A stretch of DNA of 64,000 bases from Streptomyces aurantiogriseus (GCF_014649375.1 NZ_BMSX01000018.1:176525-240524); one strand, 5' to 3'; positions 51,788 to 60,560 are shown, counted from the stretch's first letter. The notes: generated by a model from the sequence alone, not told the origin. Made by a program: numbers and translations.

Positions 51788-52321
51788 TCAGGCCACCCGG
51801 GCGCGTTCCCGTTTCTCCGGAATCGCCTCGACCGTCTCCCCCACCGTCAGCTCCGTGGTGGCCGGCCACAGTCCGATGCGCGGGGTGCGGGTGGGCAGTT
51901 CCGCGTCCAGGTCGCGACCGTCCAGGCGGTGCCGTGGCCCGTCTTCTCCCTGCGCGCCTCGCGGGCCGTCACCGCCGCGGCGCCCGGTGCCAGGACGACG
52001 ACGTACAGCGGGCGGGTGCGGACCGTCTCCGCGTACGCCGTCAGGGGCGCGCCCAGGACCACGTCCTGCACGACCGCCGTGCAGCCCGCGCGCGTACGCG
52101 TCCGCCGTCGCCGCCGACAGCCGGTACCGCAGCCAAAGTCGGGCCTCCGCCTCGCCGCCGGGACGGGAGCCGGGGGCGTACTCCTCGCGGCCCGACACGA
52201 TCATCCGGCGGAAGACGTCGCCACGCACGTGTGCCGCACGCGGGAGCTTCTCCGCCAGGGCCTGTGCGACCGTCGACCTGCCGGACGCCATCACGCCGGT
52301 GACGAGCACGACCCCGTTCAC
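51788..52321 (-). pseudogene. P-loop kinase gene damaged by two compensating frameshifts
   Basis: The N-terminus VNGVVLVTGVMASGRSTVAQAL is a phosphotransferase-like P-loop, but Walker A has Arg for Lys (G-x4-GRS). After ATADAYAR the frame moves: the expected continuation (AGCTAVVQDVVLGAPLTAY ... REKTGHGTAWTV) lies in another frame for about 58 codons and returns at DLDAELPTRTPRIGLW. A 2-nt loss in a CG run (near 52096) and a 1-nt loss near 51918 explain it; the net change is one codon. Coupled by GTGA to the small membrane protein upstream. Either a decaying gene or two sequencing errors. Confidence 0.6.
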
Positions 52322-52440
52322 GCCAGGAGGACGCCGCCCACCACGACGACGACCGCCGCCAGCACGAACAGCAGGATCCACAGCAGCAACTTGCCCACGC
52401 CCGGCGGGGGTTCGTAGCGCTGCGGATCCGGCTCGGTCAC
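52318..52440 (-). CDS. Small single-pass membrane protein in the Mo-hydroxylase operon
   Basis: A 40-residue protein too short for most gene finders. It has a hydrophilic start (TEPDPQRYEPPPGVGK) then one transmembrane helix (LLLWILLFVLAAVVVVVGG). The GTG at 52440 overlaps the stop of the Mo subunit (GTGA), and its own TGA overlaps the next GTG in the same way. Two such overlaps and a clear hydrophobic pattern support translation. Role unknown. Confidence 0.7.
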   Translation of the reverse strand: MTEPDPQRYEPPPGVGKLLLWILLFVLAAVVVVVGGVLLA

Positions 52441-54746
52441 TGGCCCGTCACCACCGCCGCCTGCGGCCTTATCGGCAGCCGGTTCACCGGGCGGCCCGTC
52501 GCGGCCCGTACGGCGGAGGCGATGGCCGCCGGGGAGGTCACGACCGGGACCGCGCTGACCGCCTTCGCGCCGAAGGGGGCGACCACGTCCCGCTCCTCGA
52601 CCAGCTTGACGATCCGGATGTCGGGGGCGTCCAGGGCCGTCGGGAGCGCGTACCCCGTGAGGTCCGGGTGGCGGATCAGGCCGCGCGGGGTGCGGAGGTT
52701 CTCGGTGAGCGCGATGCCGACGCCCTGGGTGACGCCCGCCTCGATGCGGGCGGCCAGCTGCGCCGGGTTGAGCACACGGCCCACGTCCTGGGCGACCGCC
52801 AGCTCCACGACCCGGACCGAGCCCAGCTCGATGTCGACGTCGACGACCGCGCGGATCGCGCAGAAGGCCAGGCCCACGAAGGCGTCACCCTGGCCGGCGC
52901 CGTCCAGCGGCTCGGTCGGATGCGGGCGGCACTGGGCCGTCGCCCACAGCTCCTTGCCGTGCAGCTCCTCGGTGACGGTGGTCGACAGGACGCCGTCGTA
53001 CGAGGTGATCTTGCCGTCGGTGATCTGGAGCAGTTCGGTGGACATGCCGAACTTGTGTGCCAGGGGCTGGAGCAGCTGTGTGCGGACCATCTTCGCCGCG
53101 CGTTCCACCGCGCCGCCCGAGACCCAGGTGTGGCGGCCGCGGCAGCTCGCGCCGGCCGGGGGCTGGTCGGTGTCGACGGGTGCGACGTGCACCTCGTCGA
53201 TGCCGAGGGTCTCCTGGACGATCTGGCGGGCCAGCGTGGTGAAGCCCTGGCCGGTCTCCACCGCCGCGCACAGCACCGTGGCGACGCCGTCCTGGACCTT
53301 GACCGTGGCCGTGGAGACCTCGTCGGCGCCCTCCGCGCCGAGCATGTGCACCATGCCCAGGCCGTAGCCCACGCCCCGGCGCACCGCGCCCGGCTCGCCC
53401 GCGCCCTCGGGGCCGCCGGGCAGCAGCCAGTCCCCCTCCGGGGTGTCCTTGGGGAGGGGCGGGAGCGGGAACTCCTGGACGGCCTGGAGGAGTTCGGCGA
53501 CCGGCGCGGGGCAGGTCACCGTCTGGCCGGTCGGGAGGACGTCACCGGTCGCCATGACGTTGCGCAGCCGCAGTTCCGCCGGGTCGAGGCCCAGCTTCTT
53601 CGCCAGCTTGTCCATCTGCGCCTCGTAGGCGGCACAGACCTGCATCGCGCCCTCGCCGCGCACATGGCCGGAGGGCGGGTTGTTGGTGCGGACGGCCCAG
53701 CCCTCGATGAAGGCGTTCGGGACGACGTAGGGACCGCAGGCGAAGGAGACGGCGGCGGCCAGGGCCTCGGCGGAGGTGTCGGCGTAGGCGCCCGCGTCCA
53801 GCAGGATCTGCGCCTCGACCTTGACGAGCCGGCCCTCGGCGTCCGCGTGGTGGCGGTACCGGAGCAGGGTGGGGTGGCGGTGGGCGTGGCCGAGGAAGGA
53901 CTCCTCGCGGGTCGCCGTCAGCTTCACCGGGCAGCCGGTCTTCAGCGCCAGCAGGCCGAGCGGGAGCTGGAAGCCCTGGTCCTCGCGGTCGGCGGTGGCG
54001 CCGGGCACACCGGTGACGACGATCTTCACCCGATCGGGTTCCAGGCCGTAGCAGGCGGCGGCCGTGTCGCGGTCGGTGTGCGGGTCGGTGGAGGCCAGGT
54101 ACAGCTCCACGCCGCCGTCGGGGCGGGGCACCGCGAGGCCGGCCTCGGCGCCGATCGGGGCCGGGTCCGCCCGGCCGATGCGGTACTGGCCCTCGACGAC
54201 GATCTCGCCGGACGCGGCCGGGTCGCCGTGGTGCAGCGGGATGTGCCGGATCAGGTTGCCGTCGGGGTGCAGCGGCTCGGCCTCGAAGGCCTGCTCGGGG
54301 TCGATCACGGGGTCGAGTACCTCGTACTCGACGATGACGGCCGCGGCGGCCATCCGCGCGGTGTCCGGGTGGTCGGCGGCGACGGCCGCGATGGGCTCGC
54401 CGTGGTGGCGGACGACGTCGGAGGCGAACACCGGACGGTCGGCCTTGCCGCGTCCGTGCAGCGGGCTGCCGGGCACGTCCTCGTGGGTGACGACGGCCCG
54501 TACGCCGGGCATCTCGCGCGCGTGGGAGGTGTCGATGGAGACGATGCGCGCGTGCGCGTGCGGGGAGCGCAGCACGGCCGCCCACAGCAGGCCCTCGGCC
54601 CACAGGTCGGCCGCGTACGGGAAGGTGCCCTCGGTCTTGGCGCGGGCGTCGGCGGGCGGCAGGGAGGCGCCGAGGCCGTGCGGGAGCGGCTCGGGGGCCG
54701 GGGCGGCCTCCGCGGGGCTCGTCGCGGTGGCTGCTTCGTTGCTCAC
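52437..54746 (-). CDS. Xanthine-dehydrogenase-type molybdopterin-binding subunit
   Basis: A 769-residue large subunit of a Mo-hydroxylase. Family blocks: VLRSPHAHARIVSIDTSHA, HHGEPIAAVAAD, GYGLGMVHMLGAEG, GAGQGDAFVG and PFGAKAVSAVPVVTSPAAIASAV. The last aligns with GAKGVGEPP, where the catalytic Glu of xanthine oxidoreductase and aldehyde oxidases sits; here it is Ala. The MCD-binding region (RGEGAMQ, usually RGFG) also deviates. Mo cofactor binding is plausible, but chemistry may differ. GTG at 54746 overlaps the 2Fe-2S gene's stop. Confidence 0.88.
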   Translation of the reverse strand: MSNEAATATSPAEAAPAPEPLPHGLGASLPPADARAKTEGTFPYAADLWAEGLLWAAVLRSPHAHARIVSIDTSHAREMPGVRAVVTHEDVPGSPLHGRGKADRPVFASDVVRHHGEPIAAVAADHPDTARMAAAAVIVEYEVLDPVIDPEQAFEAEPLHPDGNLIRHIPLHHGDPAASGEIVVEGQYRIGRADPAPIGAEAGLAVPRPDGGVELYLASTDPHTDRDTAAACYGLEPDRVKIVVTGVPGATADREDQGFQLPLGLLALKTGCPVKLTATREESFLGHAHRHPTLLRYRHHADAEGRLVKVEAQILLDAGAYADTSAEALAAAVSFACGPYVVPNAFIEGWAVRTNNPPSGHVRGEGAMQVCAAYEAQMDKLAKKLGLDPAELRLRNVMATGDVLPTGQTVTCPAPVAELLQAVQEFPLPPLPKDTPEGDWLLPGGPEGAGEPGAVRRGVGYGLGMVHMLGAEGADEVSTATVKVQDGVATVLCAAVETGQGFTTLARQIVQETLGIDEVHVAPVDTDQPPAGASCRGRHTWVSGGAVERAAKMVRTQLLQPLAHKFGMSTELLQITDGKITSYDGVLSTTVTEELHGKELWATAQCRPHPTEPLDGAGQGDAFVGLAFCAIRAVVDVDIELGSVRVVELAVAQDVGRVLNPAQLAARIEAGVTQGVGIALTENLRTPRGLIRHPDLTGYALPTALDAPDIRIVKLVEERDVVAPFGAKAVSAVPVVTSPAAIASAVRAATGRPVNRLPIRPQAAVVTGQ

Positions 54747-56368
54747 GCCTGGCCTCCGTCCTGGCCGTACGCCGGGTCGTGCGGATGCGGCTGGTTCGGG
54801 TTCTCGAACGCCGACGGGTGGACCCCGCCCGCGCCCGGGCCCGCCTGGTGAGGGATACGGGCCCCGTCGCCGTCCGTCTCGGAATCCGCCGCGGCGTGCG
54901 CCTCGCGTTCGGCGACGACGTCCTGGACGGCCTGCAGAACGCCCCGGTAGCCGGAGCAGCGGCACAGGTTGCCGCACAACGCCTGACGGGTCTCCAGCTC
55001 GGTGGGCGCCGGGTTGCCCTCGAGCAGGTCGTGCACGGTCATCGCCATGCCGGGCACGCAGAAACCGCACTGCACGGCGCCGCACTGGGCGAGCGCCCGC
55101 TGCACGTCCGAGGGCTGCCCGTCGACGGCGAGGCCCTCGACGGTACGGACCTCGCTGCCGGCGGTGGTGACGGCCGGCACCAGGCAGGAGGCGACGAGCC
55201 GCCCGTCCACCTGCACGTTGCAGGCCCCGCACTCGCCCTGCGAGCAGCCGTCCTTGGCGCCCGCGAGCCCGAGCCGCTCCCGCAGGACGTAGAGCAGCGA
55301 CTCGCCGATCCAGGCGTCGGTGACGGGGCGGTCGGAGCCGTTGACGCGCAGCACGTAGGAGGCGAGGGGGTGTTCGTCGTGGCGGGGAGAGGCCTCGGGA
55401 GCGTCCTCGCCGTCCACGCGCGTGGACGGCCCCGTGACCTCGGCGGCGGGTTCGGCGTCCGCCTGCTCCTCGGGGGCCTCGGCCGGGTCGGGTCCGGCGG
55501 CGGGCTCAGCGGGCGCCTGGACGGCCTCTGCGGCCTCGTGGGCACTCTCGGTGTCCCCGGGAACCTCACCCGCCTCAGGAGCGGGCTGAGAGGCCTCCAC
55601 GGCGTCCGGCTCGAGCGACGCCGGGGAGCCGTACGACTGCTCCGGCGCCGTGTGCTCCGCGGCCCGTCCGAACGCGGGGGCCGTCGGCGCGGGTTGCCCC
55701 GGCTCCGGTGCGCCCTCGGGGGCCTGCCCGCCGGCGAGGGCGGAACCCTCGGACGGCTGTCCGGCCCCGGCCGGCTCCTGCGCCCACGGCTGCCCCTGCG
55801 GGCCCGCCTCCTGCGCCGGTCCGGTCGCCCAGGGCGCGGGCGCGCCCCCCGGCAGGGTCGCCGGGGGTGTACGGCCCCACTGCTCGACCAGGGACGACGT
55901 GGTGAACTCGCCCGATTCGTCGGGAAGGTCACCGCCGGCGACCGGGATCGACCACTGGCCGGTCACGTCGTGACCGGGGGCGGGCGCGGACTCCGGAGAG
56001 GCGGCCGCGGCGGTCTCGTCGAAGGTCCACTGTCCGGTCGATCCGGGGTTGTACGTGAACCGGTCGTCGCCGACCGTCCCTCCCGTCGCGGGGGCGGGCC
56101 ACTCGGTGCCGCCGGCCGGGGCCGCCCACGCGCCCGTGCCGGTCGCGGCGGGGTCGGTCCCCTCGTGCGCCACCGTTATCTGCGGCGGCACATAGCCGTG
56201 CCCGGGTGCCGCGAGCGGGCTGTCGCCGCGGGCGGCCAGGAGGGCGTCGATGCCGCCCTCGGGCAGCTTCACGAAGGCGGTCGCGCCGTCGTCGTAGTCG
56301 CCCTGAGGCAGCGGATCCCAGCGGCCGCCACCCGGCGGCGTGCCCTGTCCCTGCTGGTCGTCGGTCAC
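54743..56368 (-). CDS. 2Fe-2S subunit with long disordered N-terminal extension
   Basis: A 541-residue protein. About the last 190 residues are a complete XDH-type iron-sulfur subunit: plant-type [2Fe-2S] ligands in GCSQGECGACNVQVDGRLVASC and the helical [2Fe-2S] domain with CGFCVPGM and CGNLCRCSGY. The first 350 or so residues are Pro/Ala/Gly/Glu-rich low complexity (e.g. EAGEVPGDTESAHEAAEAVQ). Ordinary subunits of this type are about 160-200 residues. The GTG at 56368 follows GGGGAGGG and overlaps the FAD-subunit stop. Confidence 0.87.
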   Translation of the reverse strand: MTDDQQGQGTPPGGGRWDPLPQGDYDDGATAFVKLPEGGIDALLAARGDSPLAAPGHGYVPPQITVAHEGTDPAATGTGAWAAPAGGTEWPAPATGGTVGDDRFTYNPGSTGQWTFDETAAAASPESAPAPGHDVTGQWSIPVAGGDLPDESGEFTTSSLVEQWGRTPPATLPGGAPAPWATGPAQEAGPQGQPWAQEPAGAGQPSEGSALAGGQAPEGAPEPGQPAPTAPAFGRAAEHTAPEQSYGSPASLEPDAVEASQPAPEAGEVPGDTESAHEAAEAVQAPAEPAAGPDPAEAPEEQADAEPAAEVTGPSTRVDGEDAPEASPRHDEHPLASYVLRVNGSDRPVTDAWIGESLLYVLRERLGLAGAKDGCSQGECGACNVQVDGRLVASCLVPAVTTAGSEVRTVEGLAVDGQPSDVQRALAQCGAVQCGFCVPGMAMTVHDLLEGNPAPTELETRQALCGNLCRCSGYRGVLQAVQDVVAEREAHAAADSETDGDGARIPHQAGPGAGGVHPSAFENPNQPHPHDPAYGQDGGQA

Positions 56369-57258
56369 GACAGCGCCCTCCCCAGTGCTCGTCGGGCCAG
56401 CGCGGCGACGGTGCGCCGCAGGTGCAGTACGGCGGGCGGAAGCGGTTGCACGGAGCCGTCCTCGGCGGGGACCGGGTCGGGGATGCAGGCGGCGGCGACG
56501 TACTCCCCGAAGGCGTTGAGGGCCTCGGGGACGATCGCGCGGTTGTTGTCCCAGTCGATGAGCCGGGCGACCCACTGCTCGGCCTCCAGGGGCCGCAGCG
56601 GCATCGGCGCTATGGCGCCGACGGCGCACCTGACTCCGCGCCGGGCGGGGTCCAGGACGAGGGCGACGGACGCGACGGCCCGCCCGGGGCCGGTGCGACC
56701 GGTCGCCTTCAGGAAGACCTGCGGGGCGTGCAGCAGCGGCACGCGCACGTACCCGATGAGCTCGCCGCCGCGCAGCATCTCCATGCCGGCCAGCAGGTGC
56801 GACACCGGGATCTCCCGGCGGGCTCCGCCCGGGCCCGCGACGATCAGGGTCGCCTCCAGCGCGGCCAGCACGGGCAGCGCGTCACCCGTGGGGGACGCCG
56901 AGGCGATGTTGCCGCCCAGGGTGCCCGCGTTGCGGATGTGCGGCGGGCCCGCGGCGCGCGCGGCGGCCGCGAGCGCCGGGATGAGGGCGGCGAAGTCGGG
57001 GCGGCCCATGCGCGCGTGCGTGAGCCCGGCGCCGAGCAGCGCGTGGCCGTCCTGGTACTGCCAGCCGCGGATCTCGCTGATCCGGCCGAGGCCGACCAGC
57101 GCGGCGGGCCGCAGCTGCCCGGAGTTGACGGCGGCCATCAGGTCGGTGCCGCCGGCCACGGGCACGGCGGCGGGCACGGCCGCCAAGGCCGCCACGGCCT
57201 CGTCCAGCGTCGTAGGCAGCGTGACGGCCTGCGCCGCCTGCGGTGCGTGCGTGGTCAA
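56365..57258 (-). CDS. FAD-binding subunit of the Mo-hydroxylase
   Basis: A 297-residue FAD domain protein passing electrons from the iron-sulfur subunit. PVAGGTDLMAAVNSG and the pyrophosphate-binding NAGTLGGNIASASPTGD are the expected motifs. The start is TTG at 57258 (LTTHAPQAAQAV), because that point is conserved with the family and GGGGCAG lies upstream; the frame continues to 57348. It is the first gene of the FAD / 2Fe-2S / Mo / small protein / kinase set, with all junctions overlapping. Confidence 0.87.
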   Translation of the reverse strand: MTTHAPQAAQAVTLPTTLDEAVAALAAVPAAVPVAGGTDLMAAVNSGQLRPAALVGLGRISEIRGWQYQDGHALLGAGLTHARMGRPDFAALIPALAAAARAAGPPHIRNAGTLGGNIASASPTGDALPVLAALEATLIVAGPGGARREIPVSHLLAGMEMLRGGELIGYVRVPLLHAPQVFLKATGRTGPGRAVASVALVLDPARRGVRCAVGAIAPMPLRPLEAEQWVARLIDWDNNRAIVPEALNAFGEYVAAACIPDPVPAEDGSVQPLPPAVLHLRRTVAALARRALGRALS

Positions 57259-57509
57259 AACCGGCTGCCCCTTCCCGCTGCCCCACCTGGTCCCACCTGT
57301 GTTGCCGTACGGTACGTGCTGACAGGGCGGACGTGGCAACTCTGGCACATCTTCGCAAGACCCGGACGCGGGGGTCCGCTAGGAGGCATTCACCCACCTC
57401 ACCATGGAGATGGCCCGTTTTCGCACGCCATCACCGGTGTGCTCGAATTGCCACTCTTCGGTGACCCTGTCGGGGTTTTTCCGTGACGCGCGGGACGGCC
57501 CGCCGACGG

Positions 57510-59153
57510 CTACCGGTTCGGGGGCGGACCGTCGATCGGGCGCCCGAGGACACCGGGCCGCTTCTGCCACGGCCTGGGCCCGCCGGGTGGCCGGTAGGCG
57601 ACGCCCAGGGCGTCAAGTCGCGCGTAGTGGTCGCCCATCCGCCGCTCGAAGTCCGCGAAGTCCCGCTCCGCCGGGGCGGGCAGCCGGCTCCAGGCGACCT
57701 CGGCGAAGGCGGCGAGCCGGGGGAAGGCCTGGTAGTCCACGCGCGCGTGGTCCTCCATCACCTCGGTCCACACGTTGGCCTGCGTGCCCAGCACATGGGC
57801 GGCTTCCTCGGGCGTCAACTCCGGTGGAACGGGCTCGAAGCGGTAGACGTCCTCCAGGGTGCGCACGTACCCGATCGGCACGGGCTCGTCCGCGCCGCCG
57901 TCCTGCCGGTGGTCCAGATACACCTGCTGCTCGGGGCACATGACCACGTCGTGTCCCGCGCGCGCGGCGGCGACTCCGCCCGCGTAACCCCGCCAGGACG
58001 ACACGGCCGCCCCCTCGGCCAGACCGCCCTCCAGGATCTCGTCCCAGCCGATGAGCCGACGCCCGCGCGCGGAGAGCCACTTGTCGAAGTGCCCGATGAA
58101 CCACGCCTGCAGTTCGTCCTCGTCCGCGAGCCCGAGTTCCTTGATCCGGGCCTGCGCGGTCGGCGACCGCCGCCACTGCTCCTTGGGACATTCGTCACCC
58201 CCGACATGAACGAACGCCGAGAACGCGGCGGCGTCCGCGGGGAAGAGATCCAGGACTTCCTCGAACACCCCCTCGTAGAACCGCAGGGTGTTGTCGGTGG
58301 GGGCGAGTACGTTGGGATTGATCCCCCAGGTGTCCCAGACGGAGAGGGCGGTGGTGTCGATGACGTCGGTGTTGCCGAGTTCCGGATACGCGGCGACGGC
58401 CGCCTGCGAGTGGCCCGGTACGTCGATTTCGGGGACGACGGTGATATGCCGCTCGGCGGCGTACGCGACGATCTCCCGGATGTCGTCCTGGGTGTAGAAG
58501 CCCCCGTGCGGCCTCTCGTCCCACAACGGCGAGGCGCGGTGGCCGAATTTCGTACGGGAGCGCCAGGAGCCGATCTCGGTGAGCCTCGGGTACTTCTTGA
58601 TCTCGACGCGCCAGCCCTGGTCGTCGGTCAAGTGGAAGTGGAGGACGTTCAGTTTGTGCGCGGCCATCAGATCCAGGTAGCGCAGGACGCCTTCCTTCGG
58701 CATGAAGTGCCGGGCGACGTCGAGGAGGAGGCCGCGCCAGCGGAAGCGGGGGGCGTCCTCGATCGTGACGTGCGGCACCGCCCAGGCGCGGTCACGGCTG
58801 AGCGGGGCCCTGCGGTACGCGTCGGGGCCCAGGAGCTGACGCAGCGTCTGGGCGCCCCGGAAGACACCGGCCGCGCTGCCGCCCTCGATCAGGACGCCGC
58901 TCCAGTCGCTGACGAGGCGGTACTCCTCGGGGCCGAGCTCGGAGTCGAGCTGGAGCCCGATGTCGTCGCCCTCGGTGTCGTCGAGCTCCCGCCCCTCGCG
59001 CAGCGGCAGGCCGGTGGCCTGCCGGAGGACGGTACGCAGCCAGTGACCGACGCCCTCCGTCGCGGTGCCGGCACAGAGCTGGGAGCGCGCCGTCAGCCGC
59101 ACCTCGCCGGAACCGGCGACAACGCTGCGGGGCTTCGGAATCAGTTCAGTCAC
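57510..59153 (-). CDS. GH20 beta-N-acetylhexosaminidase (no signal peptide)
   Basis: A 547-residue glycosidase. The N-terminal GH20b-like domain (IPKPRSVVAGSG) precedes the barrel with HLTDDQGWRVEIKKYPRLTEIGSWR, the catalytic pair in FVHVGGDECPK (Asp-Glu near 319-320) and WEVMxD-like ANVWTEVMEDHA. It lacks a signal peptide, so it probably acts on imported chitobiose or glycoconjugates in the cytoplasm. GTG start at 59153, one base after the permease stop, so the two form an operon. Confidence 0.93.
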   Translation of the reverse strand: MTELIPKPRSVVAGSGEVRLTARSQLCAGTATEGVGHWLRTVLRQATGLPLREGRELDDTEGDDIGLQLDSELGPEEYRLVSDWSGVLIEGGSAAGVFRGAQTLRQLLGPDAYRRAPLSRDRAWAVPHVTIEDAPRFRWRGLLLDVARHFMPKEGVLRYLDLMAAHKLNVLHFHLTDDQGWRVEIKKYPRLTEIGSWRSRTKFGHRASPLWDERPHGGFYTQDDIREIVAYAAERHITVVPEIDVPGHSQAAVAAYPELGNTDVIDTTALSVWDTWGINPNVLAPTDNTLRFYEGVFEEVLDLFPADAAAFSAFVHVGGDECPKEQWRRSPTAQARIKELGLADEDELQAWFIGHFDKWLSARGRRLIGWDEILEGGLAEGAAVSSWRGYAGGVAAARAGHDVVMCPEQQVYLDHRQDGGADEPVPIGYVRTLEDVYRFEPVPPELTPEEAAHVLGTQANVWTEVMEDHARVDYQAFPRLAAFAEVAWSRLPAPAERDFADFERRMGDHYARLDALGVAYRPPGGPRPWQKRPGVLGRPIDGPPPNR

Positions 59154-59154
59154 G

Positions 59155-59889
59155 TCAGTCCTTCACCGCTCCACCCAGCCCGGAGACCAGCCGTCGCTGT
59201 ACGAGTACGAAGAAGATCAGCACCGGAATCGTCATCACCGTGGCCCCCGCCATCACCCCGCCCCAGTCCGGATCGTCCGGCTTGTAGAACACCAGCAGGG
59301 CCATCGGCAGCGTCGACTGCGAAGTGTCACTGATGATGAACGACTTGGCGAACAGGAAGTCGTTCCAGGCGGAGATGAAGGAAAACAAGGCGGCCTCCTC
59401 CAGGGCCTCCGGGACGCCTTTCACGAAGCCCCTCAGCATCCAGATCGCGAACGGCAGCGAGAAGGCGATGTGGGGCAGGATCAGCGCCCCCAGGGTGTTC
59501 AACTGGCCGAAGTCCCGCATGAGGAAGAACAGGGGATCGTCAGCGCTTCCACGGGCACCATCTGGGCCACCAGGAACATGATCAGCAGGGTGGTCCGGAA
59601 GCGGAAGCGGAATCGCGTGACGGCGGTCGCGGCGAGAAACGCGATCACCGCCGAGGCGATCACCAGCGTGCCCGCGACGACAAGGCTGTTGAGGAAGTAG
59701 CGGCCGAATTCCTGCTGTTCGAACACGCGCCGGAAGGAATCCAGCGAGGGCGAGAGCGTCCATGGCCGCGGCTCGCTCGACTCGATCTCCCCGGCCGGTT
59801 CGAAGGCGCCGAGCACCATCCAGTACAGCGGGAAGGCGACGACGGCTCAGGACGGTCAGCAGCGCGGCGATGCGGACGGACAGCTTCAT
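59155..59889 (-). pseudogene. Damaged carbohydrate ABC transporter permease (MalG-type)
   Basis: The gene begins correctly (MKLSVRIAALLTVL) but after 14 codons an extra base (about 59850) shifts the frame; the real continuation (AVVAFPLYWMVLGAFEPAGEIESSEP ... MVPVEALTIP) is in another frame. A missing base near 59537 restores it at LFFLMRDFGQL. Also EEAALFSFISAWNDF shows an in-frame loss of about 30-35 codons where the EAA loop (the ATPase coupling helix) should be. Partner permease, binding protein and ATPase are absent, so it is most probably nonfunctional. Confidence 0.75.
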
Positions 59890-60042
59890 GGAGCGTTCCT
59901 CCGATGTGTTGCAACATGCGCAATGACGGTTTCGCTGTGCACAACACTCGGGAGGCTAGGGACTCCATGAACACCGCCACAAGAGGTCTCAACCACTCTG
60001 TGACCGGCGAAGGCACTCCGTGCAACGCGGACGCGGCGACAA

Positions 60043-60100
60043 GACGACGCGAAGGCCTTCAGGGCGCACTTTGGTGCGCCCTGAAGGCCTTCGCGTCGTC
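60043..60100. terminator. Very long perfect hairpin (27-bp stem)
   Basis: GACGACGCGAAGGCCTTCAG begins the left arm (60043-60069) and the right arm (60074-60100) is its exact 27-nt complement, with a 4-nt TTTG loop. It lies 31 bp past the DUF3039 stop on the minus strand, consistent with a terminator; the stem is far longer than needed. Confidence 0.8.
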
Positions 60101-60130
60101 GGTCGGTCGGAGCCGAACCGCGTCAGACGG

Positions 60131-60412
60131 TCACTTGTCGCCCTTGCCCTGGTCGTCCCCTCCGGAGCCCATGGAGTCGTAGATCTCCTTGCACATCGGG
60201 CACACGGGGTACTTCTTCGGGTCGCGGCCGGGCACCCACACCTTGCCGCACAGCGCCACGACGGGGGTCCCGTCGAGGGCGCTCGCCATGATCTTGTCCT
60301 TCTGGACATAGTGCGCGAAGCGCTCGTGGTCACCGTCACCGTGCGACACCTGCGGCGTCGGCTCTACGAGGGTTCCCGTACCGGTGCCGCGCTCGGGCTC
60401 AAGAGTGCTCAT
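60131..60412 (-). CDS. DUF3039 zinc-ribbon-like protein
   Basis: A 93-residue actinobacterial protein. Conserved part DHERFAHYVQKDKIMASALDGTPVVALCGKVWVPGRDPKKYPVCPMCKEIYDSM contains one lone Cys and a CPxC pair plus a His that could bind zinc. Function unknown. The ATG at 60412 (MSTLEPERG) is 14 bp from the tnpB stop, so the insertion landed just in front of this gene and may have separated it from its normal promoter. Confidence 0.85.
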   Translation of the reverse strand: MSTLEPERGTGTGTLVEPTPQVSHGDGDHERFAHYVQKDKIMASALDGTPVVALCGKVWVPGRDPKKYPVCPMCKEIYDSMGSGGDDQGKGDK

Positions 60413-60560
60413 AGCGCCAAGGGTAATCAACCGCCGGGAACTATGGATCCCCGGCTTGCACAACGGGCATCACTGGCGGTGATGCTGCGTTTGCGTCCAA
60501 CCCCACCCCGCCAACGCGGTCGTGGGGCAGGGACCGTCGATGAGGCCCCGCATCGCCACA
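60413..60560 (-). ncRNA. Possible omega-RNA at the tnpB 3' end
   Basis: In IS200/IS605 elements the omega-RNA spans the last part of tnpB and the right end. Here the hairpin GCCGGG-N11-CCCGGC (60433-60455) sits exactly there, before the DUF3039 start. The limits are a guess based on family habit; no direct evidence of transcription. Confidence 0.35.

Noticed and set aside
57379..57465. A 28-codon minus-strand ORF (GTG start) about 120 bp before the FAD subunit gene
   Set aside because: Codon use (GAA, CAA, AAA, GGT, GAT) is unlike Streptomyces genes and no conserved pattern is seen; kept only as a weak possible leader.
59907..59916. TGTTGCAACA palindrome upstream of the damaged permease as a LacI-type operator
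   Set aside because: Only 10 bp and the flanks are not symmetric; no LacI-type regulator gene is present to support it.
59904..60182. Plus-strand frame across the long hairpin
   Set aside because: It crosses the 27-bp perfect stem and has no domain or plausible ribosome site.
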